Shown one piece after another: positions 24,946-34,107 of a DNA stretch of 64,000 nt. The stretch is from Bdellovibrio sp. BCCA. GTDB lineage: Bacteria; Bdellovibrionota; Bdellovibrionia; Bdellovibrionales; Bdellovibrionaceae. Numbering within the stretch: position 1 is the first letter of the stretch; every line of letters starts with the position of its first letter. The position numbers and the translations under genes were made by a program. The stretch is from the NCBI RefSeq assembly GCF_037996825.1, contig NZ_JBBNAC010000001.1, forward strand, positions 248,001 to 312,000, in the 5' to 3' direction. Under the pieces are notes generated by a model. That model saw nothing but the letters and a program-made list of their open reading frames with translations. It made no database searches and had not been told where the DNA came from.

Positions 24946-25671
24946 GTGCCGAATAGATTTATCTTTTCGCTGCGTTTTTCAACGAAGGTGTTTTTTAAAC
25001 TTGGAATTTTAGCATTGGCGATGATTCTGTTTATGACGCTCTTCCGATTGAATCTGTATTTTCTTTCGGTTTTTCATGCGACACCTGATGCTGTCTTTAC
25101 CGAAATTGCGCAGTCGTTTATTGCGGGCTTCCGTTTTGATCTTTTAATCTTTGGATTTCTTTTTATTCCTCTTTATTTCGTTATTCTTTTGCAGACTCTG
25201 ACGGAAAAATGGCCTCGCTCGATGTTTGCAGCTTACAAGGTTTATTTTGTCGGCGTGTGGTTTTTAATTTGTACTTTGACGTTTATCGATTATTTCCACT
25301 TCGCGCGCCACGGTGTTCGCATGCGCTTTAATGATTACATGGCGTGGACACCTGATGTCTTATTGGAGCAAGCTCGCGGTTTGCAGCAAAACCAAGTGTG
25401 GATTTTTTGTATTATCACAGTGATGCTTTTCAGCCTGGGCTACATGCTGACAAAAAGTATCAAGTTCGGAGAATGGAAAGACGAATACTCTCCGCATCCT
25501 GGTTCAAAACTTGAAACAGTATTGCGCATTTTGCTTCCGTTGATCGTTATTGTTTTGGCCGCTCGTGGTACAGTCGAACCGCATCATTTAGCTTTGGAGC
25601 ACAGCGAAGTGTCGACAATAAAGGCTATAAACGAAATGGCTCTTAATGCTGTGTGGTGTTTTGATAAATAA
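24946..25671 (+). CDS. LtaS-like membrane domain lacking the sulfatase domain
   Basis: The chosen start is the GTG at 24946, 7 nt after an AAAGGA site. An in-frame ATG at 24805 would overlap the divergent maiA gene and adds non-conserved residues. The 241-residue product has about five membrane helices. It ends with a periplasmic segment (RGTVEPHHLALEHSEVSTIKAINEMALNAVWCFDK) that resembles the linker leading into the catalytic domain of lipoteichoic-acid-synthase/phosphoglycerol-transferase-type sulfatases. It stops there, and no sulfatase domain follows in any frame before the next gene. It is either a remnant or a stand-alone membrane module. Confidence 0.7.
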   Translation: MPNRFIFSLRFSTKVFFKLGILALAMILFMTLFRLNLYFLSVFHATPDAVFTEIAQSFIAGFRFDLLIFGFLFIPLYFVILLQTLTEKWPRSMFAAYKVYFVGVWFLICTLTFIDYFHFARHGVRMRFNDYMAWTPDVLLEQARGLQQNQVWIFCIITVMLFSLGYMLTKSIKFGEWKDEYSPHPGSKLETVLRILLPLIVIVLAARGTVEPHHLALEHSEVSTIKAINEMALNAVWCFDK

Positions 25672-25729
25672 AATAAAATGTGGGACTATTTGAAAGCCTT
25701 TTTAAGAAGGCATTGTGAAGGAGTTTAGA

Positions 25730-26272
25730 ATGAAAAAGTTGGCTCTAGCATTAGTGGCTGCTGTAGGAATGATGTCTTCTGCTGCGTTGGCGGATATCGA
25801 TTACGGTTTAGAAGTAGGAATCCGTCAGCAATCTGGTGACGTGGATGGCGCTTCTACAAAATCTCAAATGGGTATGCAGTTTGGTGCGACGGCGCACTTT
25901 CCAATTTCTGGTGCTTGGCACCTAAGAACGGGAATGCTTTACACGCAAAGACCTTTGACTGTTGAAGGTGTAACAGACAACAAAATCACAATGAACTACC
26001 TCGATATTCCGGTGGCATTGATGTACAAATTCGAAGAATACGCAGGTGTTTTTGCCGGTGTTTCTTTGGGTTTGAATCTTGATAAAAACGCAGACGTTGG
26101 AACTGTGAACGACGTGAAGTCTCCATTGATTCCGCTTTTGATCGGTGCGAGCTTCAAGTTCGCTCCAAACTTGGGTGCGACGTTGTACTATGAAAGCGCT
26201 AGCGGTGAAGCAGCGGAAGGTTTGAAAAACTACCGTGCTGTCGGCGCCAACTTGATGATCACTTTTGACTAA
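25730..26272 (+). CDS. Small outer-membrane beta-barrel protein
   Basis: The ATG at 25730 follows an AAGGAG site. The upstream GTG at 25715 lacks one. The 180-residue product has a signal peptide (MKKLALALVAAVGMMSSAALA). A series of alternating amphipathic strands with aromatic girdle residues follows, typical of eight-stranded OmpA/PorT-type barrels (about 160 mature residues), ending in LMITFD. It is probably an outer-membrane barrel of unknown specificity. The FAH-family gene begins 9 nt downstream. Confidence 0.82.
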   Translation: MKKLALALVAAVGMMSSAALADIDYGLEVGIRQQSGDVDGASTKSQMGMQFGATAHFPISGAWHLRTGMLYTQRPLTVEGVTDNKITMNYLDIPVALMYKFEEYAGVFAGVSLGLNLDKNADVGTVNDVKSPLIPLLIGASFKFAPNLGATLYYESASGEAAEGLKNYRAVGANLMITFD

Positions 26273-26281
26273 GGATAAGAC

Positions 26282-27262
26282 GTGAAACTAGGTTCTTTAA
26301 AATCCCCGCAAAGTTTAGACGGGGAGCTTTGTGTGGTCAGCCGTGATTTAAAAACGGCTGTCAAAGCGACGCACATTTCTGCAAATTTGCGCGAGGCTTT
26401 GGAGCATTGGAAAGAAAAAGAAGCTTCTTTGCAAAAGCTCTACACAGATCTGAATGAGGGAAAAGCGGCGAATGCTTTTCCTGTTGATGAAAAAAACTTT
26501 CACTCAGCACTTCCGCGCACGTGGCTTTTTGCTGATGGTTCGGCTTTCATCTATCATATCAAACTTGTACGTATGGCTCGTAAAGCTCCACTTCCAGAGA
26601 CATTGGAAACAGTGCCTTTGATGTATCAAGGTGAGTGTGGTCAATTCCTGGCGCCGACGGAAGATATTCCGCAAAGGGATTTCTCTCACGGAACAGACTT
26701 CGAAGGTGAAGTGGGAGTAGTGACTGATTTTGTTCCGATGGGTGTAACGCCAGAGGAAGCTCTTAAGTACATTCGTTTGTTTGTGCTCATTAACGACGTT
26801 TCATTGCGCGGTTTGATTCCTGAAGAATTGGCGCAAGGTTTTGGTTTCTTCCAAAGTAAACCAGCTTCAGCACTTTCTCCATTTGCAGTCACGGCTGATG
26901 AGCTAGGCGAAGCCTGGAAGGGCGGACGTATTCACTTGCCACTGGAAGTGAATTACAACGGTCAATTCTTTGGTAAAGCCAACGCAGGTGCAATGCACTT
27001 TCACTTTGGTCAGTTGATTGCTCATGCGGCGAAGACAAGAAATTTAGCAGCTGGCTCTGTGATCGGAAGTGGAACTGTTTCCAATGAAAGTCATGACAAG
27101 GGTTCAAGCTGCTTAGCTGAAAAACGTATGATTGAACAAATTGAAACGGGATCTATCAAAACCCCGTTCATGAAGTCCGGTGATACGGTGGAAATGCAAA
27201 TGCTCAATGAAAAAGGACAGAGCATTTTTGGAAAGATCTCTCAAAAAGTAAAGGCCGTTTAA
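26282..27262 (+). CDS. Fumarylacetoacetate hydrolase family protein
   Basis: The start is GTG at 26282 after an AAGGATAAG site. The 326-residue protein has the FAH fold signature. Metal-binding acids lie in GTDFEGEVGVV and the later NDVSLRG. Conserved segments FGFFQSKPASALSPFA and the C-terminal GSGTVSNES follow. Enzymes of this family hydrolyse fumarylacetoacetate or related 2,4-diketo acids. With the zeta GST nearby, tyrosine/homogentisate breakdown is the likeliest pathway. A palindromic terminator overlaps its end. Confidence 0.87.
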   Translation: MKLGSLKSPQSLDGELCVVSRDLKTAVKATHISANLREALEHWKEKEASLQKLYTDLNEGKAANAFPVDEKNFHSALPRTWLFADGSAFIYHIKLVRMARKAPLPETLETVPLMYQGECGQFLAPTEDIPQRDFSHGTDFEGEVGVVTDFVPMGVTPEEALKYIRLFVLINDVSLRGLIPEELAQGFGFFQSKPASALSPFAVTADELGEAWKGGRIHLPLEVNYNGQFFGKANAGAMHFHFGQLIAHAAKTRNLAAGSVIGSGTVSNESHDKGSSCLAEKRMIEQIETGSIKTPFMKSGDTVEMQMLNEKGQSIFGKISQKVKAV

Positions 27263-27277
27263 AACGGCCTTTTTCTT
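27252..27277. terminator. Bidirectional terminator between FAH and sodC
   Basis: A 19-nt perfect palindrome (AGGCCGTTT/AAACGGCCT around a single A) is followed by TTTTCTTTT on the plus strand and preceded by A-rich sequence on the other. It serves both convergent genes. Confidence 0.8.
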
Positions 27278-27279
27278 TT

Positions 27280-27864
27280 CTATAAAGCTTCGATCACTCC
27301 GCAAGCGGCGCGGGGGCCGGAGTTTCCAGCTGGTTGTGATTTCAAATCATCTTTGTCATTGTGAATGATAATGGCTTTTCCCAAGATACTGTGAGGTCCT
27401 GGTTTTACTGTAAGACCATCGACAATAATTATGGCGTTGGCTTTGCCTTTCGTATCGGCCATAAGATTTCCTAAATCTCCGGCATGACGTTTTTTTGCGT
27501 CTTTAGAATCTAAAGAACCGTGACTGCCGTGGCCTGGATTAAAGTGTCCGCCTGCAGAAGAAAAATCTGCTTTAGAGCAATCTCCGACTTCATGAATGTG
27601 AAAGCCGTGAGGTCCTGGTTTCAGACCTTCCACCATCGTTTCAATTTTTACGGCGTCGCCGTCTTCGCTAAAGTGCACAATACCTTTTACCTTCGAGTTG
27701 ATGGAAGGCTTAAGAACAGCTTGAGCTTTTGTTGCTGCAACAGGAGTTGCAGTAGGCGTCGTGGTTGTTTGAGAAGGTGCTGTACCATTTTCTGATTTTT
27801 TATGGAACTGAGCACACGCACTTAAAGCCACTGTGACAAAGGTGGCAAGAATCAGATTCTTCAT
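27280..27864 (-). CDS. sodC: Cu/Zn superoxide dismutase lipoprotein
   Basis: SodC removes periplasmic superoxide. The 194-residue protein has a lipoprotein signal (LSACA) and a Thr/Ala/Pro-rich linker. The SOD domain has metal ligands in HGFHIHEVGDC and GGHFNPGHGSHG, the bridging region RHAGDLGN, the C-terminal ligand in IIIHNDKDD, and the disulfide partner in PRAACGVI. It is anchored to the envelope by lipid. A Dps-type gene lies just beyond, in keeping with oxidative-stress defence. Confidence 0.95.
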   Translation of the reverse strand: MKNLILATFVTVALSACAQFHKKSENGTAPSQTTTTPTATPVAATKAQAVLKPSINSKVKGIVHFSEDGDAVKIETMVEGLKPGPHGFHIHEVGDCSKADFSSAGGHFNPGHGSHGSLDSKDAKKRHAGDLGNLMADTKGKANAIIIVDGLTVKPGPHSILGKAIIIHNDKDDLKSQPAGNSGPRAACGVIEAL

Positions 27865-27920
27865 GAAGTCTCCTCTTTTAGTAATATGGGAGTAGTTTAC
27901 TCCTCTTCAGAAAGAAGTCA

Positions 27921-28043
27921 TTACCGATTCGAAAGATAAGTCAGAAGTCCTACAACAATGAAGGTCGTCAGGTAGAAAAATAATACGGCTCGACCCAGAC
28001 GGATTTTCGGGGCAAGCAGCGCGCGTGTTTGCAGCGTTGTCAT
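27921..28043 (-). CDS. Tiny single-pass membrane protein (40 aa)
   Basis: The ATG at 28043-28041 follows a strong AAGGAGGG site, and the stop is at 27923-27921. The peptide has a basic N-terminal part with a predicted amphipathic stretch (MTTLQTRALLAPKIRLGR), a hydrophobic helix (AVLFFYLTTFIVVGLLTYL) and a short polar end. It lies between sodC and dps, divergent from dps. Its function is unknown. It is included because the ribosome-binding site and membrane composition are both strong. Confidence 0.6.
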   Translation of the reverse strand: MTTLQTRALLAPKIRLGRAVLFFYLTTFIVVGLLTYLSNR

Positions 28044-28056
28044 AATGCCCTCCTTA

Positions 28057-28123
28057 ATATGTCAATTATCTCACAAGTAGCCAGAACCGAACCAATAGAT
28101 AATATCTAAGTGACATATAGATA
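28057..28123. promoter_or_regulatory. Divergent dps promoter region with repeats
   Basis: The region holds an inverted pair ATATGTCA (28057-28064) and TGACATAT (28111-28118), a small palindrome AGATAATATCT (28097-28107), and a direct repeat ATAGATAA at 28095-28102 and 28116-28123, two helical turns apart. These are plausible sites for an oxidative-stress or iron regulator. No known box is matched exactly. Confidence 0.4.
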
Positions 28124-28140
28124 AATCACTGGAGGAATCT

Positions 28141-28590
28141 ATGAACATGAACTCGACCAGAACAGTGCAGACGTTGTCGAAAACTCTTTCCGAAGAATAC
28201 GTTTTGATGTTGAAGACACAAAACTTTCATTGGAACGTGGAAGGACCTTTGTTCTTTTCTTTACATAACCTGTTTGAGTCTCAATACAAGAGTCTAGGAG
28301 AGAATGCCGATACCGTCGCGGAAACCATTCGTGCGTACGGAGCTAAAGCCCCGGGAAGTTTTCGTGATTTTTTAAAGACCGCTCTGATCGATGAAGCGCC
28401 ATCTGACGTTATTACCGCTCACCAAATGATTGAGATTTTAAACAAGGATCATTTGGCCATGGCCGCACGTCTTAAAGAGCATCATGAAGAAGCGGAGAAG
28501 TCAGGCGACACACATGCCGTTGTCGTCTACGAGGATCTGATCTCTTTTCATGAGAAAGCCGCGTGGATGATTCGTAGCCATAGGGCATAA
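28141..28590 (+). CDS. dps: Dps-family ferritin-like protein
   Basis: Dps proteins form 12-subunit shells that oxidise and store iron and protect DNA. The 149-residue four-helix protein shows the ferroxidase-site pattern NFHWNVEGPLFFSLHNLFESQY followed by ENADTVAETIRAYG. The ribosome-binding site GGAGG precedes the ATG at 28141. The N-terminal tail is short with few lysines, so direct DNA binding is not assured. Confidence 0.93.
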   Translation: MNMNSTRTVQTLSKTLSEEYVLMLKTQNFHWNVEGPLFFSLHNLFESQYKSLGENADTVAETIRAYGAKAPGSFRDFLKTALIDEAPSDVITAHQMIEILNKDHLAMAARLKEHHEEAEKSGDTHAVVVYEDLISFHEKAAWMIRSHRA

Positions 28591-28644
28591 ACAGATGACA
28601 CACAAGTGATTCGCCGAGGAAGCTTGAAGGGACAAGGAGTTCCT

Positions 28645-31600
28645 ATGTTAAGCTTCCTCTTTTCTTTTCTATTTTCGGTTTCTTTTGCTCAAGAAAAAGT
28701 GCAGGTGAAAACCGTCACTCCGCAGGGATTTGTGAAATCAGTCAGCCAGGTTCGTATTGAGTTTTCACAGCCTATGGTTCGCTTTGGTGACATTAAGCTG
28801 GACGCTCCCGCAACAAGTGAGTGTTTTAAAAACGGACAGGGTCGTTGGATTGACACGCGCAATTGGGTCTATGACTTCAATGAAGCTCTACCGGGGGGAG
28901 CGGCATGTACAATTTCGGCGATGGGGAAAAATTACAGTTTTAATACAGGTGGTCCGCATATTAAAGAAACCTTCCCACTTCGCTATCGTCCGATTGATCC
29001 AGAGCAAAGCTTTGTTCTTTTTGTAGATTCTCCGGTGAAAAAAGAATCCATCAATGACGGCGTTTATTTTGTTGTTGAAGGATTGGGTGATCGTATTCCT
29101 GCAAAAGCTTTAGGGGACAGCGAAGCGAAGAAAATCAAGGAAGCGGCTCAACAAGAGTACATCTACGAAAAAGACAGTTTTAAAGGAGATTACGTTGTCG
29201 TAAAAGCAGACCGCGCTTTTGCTCCTGGTTCTCATGTGAGCCTTGTGTGGTCTAAAAAAGTTCAGTCAGCATCAGGTGCTTCTTCAAAAGAAGATGAAGT
29301 GATTGAGTTCACAGTAGCGGAATCTTTTAAGGCTGAATTTAGTTGCGAGCGTGAAGCGCCGGAAAAACCTTGTATCCCACTTTTGCCAATGCGTTTGTCG
29401 TTTTCGAGTCCCATCTCCGTTAAAGATGCCAAAGCTATTTATCTGGAAGACGCCGGTAAAAAGAAAATCCTTGTGACAAATATGGATGGCGAATCTTCTT
29501 TAAAGGAACGAATCAGCTATTTGGAATTTAAAGGTCCTTTCGCGCAGAACGGAACTTACAAGTTGATGATCCCGTCAGATATTAAAGATGAAGATGGACG
29601 TAGGCTTTCAAATGAGTCCCAGTTTCCTCTGACAATTAAAACTGGAGAGAACCCTTCACTTTTAAAGTTCGCAGCGAACTTCGGTATTGTAGAGGCCGGG
29701 CCTGAAGCCGCGATGGCTGTAACTTTGCGTCGTGTGGAAAAAAATATCCAGACGAAATTCTTTGGTTGGTCTGGAAAAATTGAAGCAAATAATTTTAAAG
29801 AAATTCTAAAAAATCTAAACGAGATCAATCGCAATCCTACAGGAGACACTCGTTTAAGCACTTGGAAGAACTTGCCAGTGCAAAAGATGCAGGTACAAAA
29901 ACCTAATAAGGCTGCAGAGACAGAAGTCGTAGGTATCCCTCTTAAAAAATCAGGCTTCTATATTGTTGAAATGGAAAGTCCTCTTTTAGGACAAAGTCTT
30001 CTGGATAAAAAAGCTCCTTTCTTTGTTCGTTCTGCTGCTTTGGTGACGGATATGGCTGTGCATGTGAAATACAGCAATAACGAAGCTTGGGTGTGGGTGA
30101 CGGAACTTAAAAGTGCGAAGGTCGTTCCTGGCGCTGCAGTAAAAATCTATGACGTCACTGGTAATGTGGTAGCGCAGGCAACGACCGATGCCAAAGGTCT
30201 TGCTTATGTTCAGTTCAAAAAATCTTTAATGGATTGGCCACGCAATAACGAAGGCTCGTTCTATGATGGCTTTTTTGCCGTTGCAGAAAAAGGAGATGAC
30301 TTTAGCTTTACGCACTCTTCGTGGGATAAAGGTATCGAGTCATGGCGTTATCAACTGGGAATGAGCGATTCTTCGTCTTCTTTGATGGGGCACGCGATTT
30401 TGGATCGCACTCTATTAAAACCTGAAGAAACTCTTTCTGCGAAAATTGTTTTGAGAAAAGTTCAAAGCAAAGGCTTAGGATTGCCTTCCGAAAAAGAATG
30501 GCCAACGACTTTAAATCTATCTCACGATTCGGGTTTGCAATCGTTTAAGCTGCCTTTGCAGTGGGATAAGAAAAAAGGTGTGGCTCTTTTGAAATGGACT
30601 TCGCCAGCAGGAGTGAAGATGGGACGCTGGACGCTGACGCTTGAAAAGCAGACGCCCGCCTTGTCCCTGTCTGTCGGAGAATTTGCGATCGAAAGCTTCC
30701 GTGTCCCTTTGATTCAAGTGCGTTTGCAAAGTGCGACACCGTCATTTGTTTTGGAAAAAAATATTCCGATCCAAATCAGTGGCACTTATTTTTCGGGCGG
30801 ACCGACAGTGGATCTTCCAATGAAGATGCGTTGGAGTGTTGAGCCTAGTTATTTCAACCCTGAGGACGACGACTTCCAGGATTTTACTTTTGCCAATGGC
30901 GGAGTGAAAGAAGGTCTTTTCCGTTCTGGTGAAGATGAGGGGGTACGTCACATTCCGCAAAGTGGAGTTGAGAATTTTCAACTCAATAAGCAAGGTGCTT
31001 ATCAAGTCGATGTCAAAAATCTTAAATACGGAGCAGGGCCACAAAAACTTCGCACTGAAGCCGAATATAAAGATCCTAATGGTGAAATTCAAAGTGTGAT
31101 TCGTTCGTTCACAATGTGGCCTTCGTCAGTTGTTTTGGGAATTAAGGCGAAATCATGGTGGGCCACGCCGAATTTTGTTGAGTTTGATGTGGTCGCTTTA
31201 GATCTTCTGCAAAAGCCTTTAAAAGGGCAGAAAGTGACAGTCGATCTTTATACCAGCCGTTATTACTCACATCGCAAACGCTTGGTCGGGGGCTTTTATG
31301 CGTACGAAGACTTCCGTGAATACAAAAAAATCGGAGAGCTTTGCAGTGGTGAAACGAACTCAAAAGGTGTCTTTAACTGCGCCGGAAAATCCAAAGTCAG
31401 CGGCTCTGTTCTTGCGGTTGTGACGACGAAAGATTCTCAAGGAAGGCAAAGCATTGCCAATGTGAATCAGTGGATTGTAAAACCGGGAGAAACTCAGTGG
31501 TTTGGATCTGAGGACAATGACCGAGCTGATTTAATTCCGTTCAAAAAAACTTACGAGCCTGGAGAGGTTGCAGAGTTTCAATTGCGCACACCGTTTCCGG

Positions 31601-34107
31601 AAGCAAAAGTGTTAGTCACAGTAGAAAGAGACACTGTTCTTTACTCTGAAGTGATTGATGTCAAAGGGGATCGTCCGGTTATTCGCGTACCGATTAAAAA
31701 AGAGTATGCACCGAACGTTGTTGTTTCTGCTTTTGCAATTCGTGGACGTTTAAATGATCCAAAACCTACGGCCCTTGTCGATCTTGGAAAACCTGCCTTC
31801 AAGCTTGGTATGACCAATATCAAGGTCGGTTGGAAGGAAAATACTTTAAAAGTCACAGTGAACACAGATCGCAAGACTTATAAAGCGCGCGAAAAGTCTC
31901 TGGTGACTGTCAGTGTGAAGGATGCCAGTGGCAAACCCGCTGCAAAAGGTGAAGTCGCTTTGGTGGCTGTGGACGAAGGACTTCTTGAACTTCGTGATAA
32001 TCACTCTTGGGATATTCTTAGTGCCATGATGCGTATGCGTCCTCACACATTGTCTATGGCGACGGCTCAATCCTTGGTGATCGGTAAAAGACACTTTGGT
32101 TTAAAAGCAGTTCCTATCGGTGGTGACGGTGGCGGAGCCCTTCGCCGTGAACTCTTTGATACGTTGTTGTATTGGAATCCATCAGTGACTCTCAATGCTC
32201 AAGGTCAGGCCAAAGTTGAAATTCCTCTGAATGACTCAACAACAAGTTTTAGAATCGTGGCTGTGGCTCTTCAGGGGGCCGATCAATTCGGTACAGGATG
32301 GACTTCGATTCAATCGTCCCAGGATTTGATGATATTGCCGGGACTTTCTGGTGTTACGCGCGAGGGTGATGATTTCCTTGCGGGCTTCACGATCCGCAAC
32401 GCTTCTAAAGAAATGCAAAACTTGGATTTAAGTTTGAATGTGACGCCAAAGATGGAAGGTCTCACAGTTCAGAAGATGCGCTTAAATCCTGGAGAAGCTA
32501 AGGAAGTGCATTGGAAGATTCGGGCGCCTCAAGCGGGTTCGCTCGAATACGTGATGACGGCGAAAAATGAGAAGGGAAAAACTTTGGATGAAATTAAAAA
32601 AGTCCAAAAAGTTTTACCAGTTCGTGTTGCCCGTATCTATCAAAGTGAATGGGGTTCTTGGCCTGATTTTAATAGACTCGCTTTACAACAGCCTGCAGGA
32701 GCAGAAGCAAATAAAAGTTCCGTTGTTGTTGAACTTTCGGAAGGCTTAGGCGGCTCTCAAGCAGGAATCAAAGAATTCTGGAAAAACTATGAATACACTT
32801 GCTTAGAACAACAGGTCTCAAGAGCTATTTCTTTAAATGATAAGAAGCTGTGGCAGAAGATTGAATCTAAATTGAACGTTTATTTAGACAGCAATGGTCT
32901 TCTTCGCTATTTCCCAAGCTCTTACTCTAAAGGAAGTGTGAATCTGACCGCGTACGTTTTAACAATTGCCCATGAAGCGGGTTTCAAGTTTACCGAAGAA
33001 ACTGAGAACCGCATGCTCGAAGCTTTAAATTCCTACGCAGAAGGAAAGCTGAAGGAAGAGACTGATGTCAGTCGAGCAGATGACACGCTTAAAAAAATCA
33101 CAGCTTTTGAAGCGTTGTCTCGCTTCCGTCGTCTGAATATTGATCTTTTGACTTCCATTGATGAGCAGGGAAATCAGTGGCCGCTGTATACTCTCGTAGA
33201 GTGGTATCAAATCCACCTGTGGGAAAAGAATATTCCGCAAAGAGAAAAGAAAATTGCGGACCTTGAAGCTCTTTTGCGAAGTCGTTTTTATTTCTCAGCA
33301 AAACGTTTGCAACTTAAGAACGAAGAGCGCGAAAGCATGCCATGGTTGATGCGTGATTCGGAAAGCTCGATCTTAAGACTGATTCTGGCAACAATGTCAG
33401 AGCCTTCATGGAAGTCTGATACACCACGTCTGTATCAAGGAGTTCTGTCTCGTCAAAAAGACGGAGCTTGGTATATGACGACGGATAATGCCTGGGGTTC
33501 TCTAACAATGAGAAAAGTCCAAGCCGCTTATTCTAAAGAAAAAGTTCAAGGTACATTCCAAGTGAATTTAGGATCGGAAAAAGCAACGCATGATTGGTCG
33601 AAAGGAAGTTCTGCGATCTTTGAACTTCCATGGAAAGAAAAAGAAGCGCAAGTTCAGCTTGAACAAAAAGGTGCTGGCAAACCATGGGTCACGGTTTCGG
33701 CGAAAGCGGCGACTCCTGTGACGAAAGCAACCTTTGCGGGATTTAAAGTAGAAAAAACAGTGAGTCCTGTGGAACAAAAAACCAAAGGTGTGTGGAGTGT
33801 AGGAGACGTTGCAAAGATTAAATTAAAAATCACATCACAGGCTCCGCAGACATGGGTTGTCGTTGAAGATCCAGTCCCAGGAGGAGCGACTGTGTTGCAA
33901 AGTTCTTGGGCGACGGCCGTGGAAAGAAAAGAAGAGCTTATCCGCTTCTATTTCTCTTGGTTTACGCCGGATAATCAGGAAATCGAATATACGGTGCGCT
34001 TTAATCAAGCAGGTAATTATGTATTACCTGTGACACGGGTTGAGGCGATGTACAGCCCAGATCTTTTTGCTGAACTTCCCGAAAGTTCATGGACGGTGAA
34101 AGAGTGA
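28645..34107 (+). CDS. Bacterial alpha-2-macroglobulin (protease trap)
   Basis: The protein is very large (1820 residues) with a signal peptide ending FSVSFAQ. The ATG at 28645 follows AAGGAG. An upstream in-frame GTG at 28606 is less likely. It has the serial MG beta-domains of bacterial A2M and the thioester motif CLEQ (Cys1386) within YEYTCLEQQVSRA. The C-terminal macroglobulin-complement region follows. A2Ms trap attacking proteases through a bait region and the reactive thioester. Unlike E. coli YfhM it has no lipobox, so it may be free in the periplasm. PBP1C follows with a 4-nt overlap, the classical pairing of cell-wall repair and protease defence. Confidence 0.94.
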   Translation: MLSFLFSFLFSVSFAQEKVQVKTVTPQGFVKSVSQVRIEFSQPMVRFGDIKLDAPATSECFKNGQGRWIDTRNWVYDFNEALPGGAACTISAMGKNYSFNTGGPHIKETFPLRYRPIDPEQSFVLFVDSPVKKESINDGVYFVVEGLGDRIPAKALGDSEAKKIKEAAQQEYIYEKDSFKGDYVVVKADRAFAPGSHVSLVWSKKVQSASGASSKEDEVIEFTVAESFKAEFSCEREAPEKPCIPLLPMRLSFSSPISVKDAKAIYLEDAGKKKILVTNMDGESSLKERISYLEFKGPFAQNGTYKLMIPSDIKDEDGRRLSNESQFPLTIKTGENPSLLKFAANFGIVEAGPEAAMAVTLRRVEKNIQTKFFGWSGKIEANNFKEILKNLNEINRNPTGDTRLSTWKNLPVQKMQVQKPNKAAETEVVGIPLKKSGFYIVEMESPLLGQSLLDKKAPFFVRSAALVTDMAVHVKYSNNEAWVWVTELKSAKVVPGAAVKIYDVTGNVVAQATTDAKGLAYVQFKKSLMDWPRNNEGSFYDGFFAVAEKGDDFSFTHSSWDKGIESWRYQLGMSDSSSSLMGHAILDRTLLKPEETLSAKIVLRKVQSKGLGLPSEKEWPTTLNLSHDSGLQSFKLPLQWDKKKGVALLKWTSPAGVKMGRWTLTLEKQTPALSLSVGEFAIESFRVPLIQVRLQSATPSFVLEKNIPIQISGTYFSGGPTVDLPMKMRWSVEPSYFNPEDDDFQDFTFANGGVKEGLFRSGEDEGVRHIPQSGVENFQLNKQGAYQVDVKNLKYGAGPQKLRTEAEYKDPNGEIQSVIRSFTMWPSSVVLGIKAKSWWATPNFVEFDVVALDLLQKPLKGQKVTVDLYTSRYYSHRKRLVGGFYAYEDFREYKKIGELCSGETNSKGVFNCAGKSKVSGSVLAVVTTKDSQGRQSIANVNQWIVKPGETQWFGSEDNDRADLIPFKKTYEPGEVAEFQLRTPFPEAKVLVTVERDTVLYSEVIDVKGDRPVIRVPIKKEYAPNVVVSAFAIRGRLNDPKPTALVDLGKPAFKLGMTNIKVGWKENTLKVTVNTDRKTYKAREKSLVTVSVKDASGKPAAKGEVALVAVDEGLLELRDNHSWDILSAMMRMRPHTLSMATAQSLVIGKRHFGLKAVPIGGDGGGALRRELFDTLLYWNPSVTLNAQGQAKVEIPLNDSTTSFRIVAVALQGADQFGTGWTSIQSSQDLMILPGLSGVTREGDDFLAGFTIRNASKEMQNLDLSLNVTPKMEGLTVQKMRLNPGEAKEVHWKIRAPQAGSLEYVMTAKNEKGKTLDEIKKVQKVLPVRVARIYQSEWGSWPDFNRLALQQPAGAEANKSSVVVELSEGLGGSQAGIKEFWKNYEYTCLEQQVSRAISLNDKKLWQKIESKLNVYLDSNGLLRYFPSSYSKGSVNLTAYVLTIAHEAGFKFTEETENRMLEALNSYAEGKLKEETDVSRADDTLKKITAFEALSRFRRLNIDLLTSIDEQGNQWPLYTLVEWYQIHLWEKNIPQREKKIADLEALLRSRFYFSAKRLQLKNEERESMPWLMRDSESSILRLILATMSEPSWKSDTPRLYQGVLSRQKDGAWYMTTDNAWGSLTMRKVQAAYSKEKVQGTFQVNLGSEKATHDWSKGSSAIFELPWKEKEAQVQLEQKGAGKPWVTVSAKAATPVTKATFAGFKVEKTVSPVEQKTKGVWSVGDVAKIKLKITSQAPQTWVVVEDPVPGGATVLQSSWATAVERKEELIRFYFSWFTPDNQEIEYTVRFNQAGNYVLPVTRVEAMYSPDLFAELPESSWTVKE

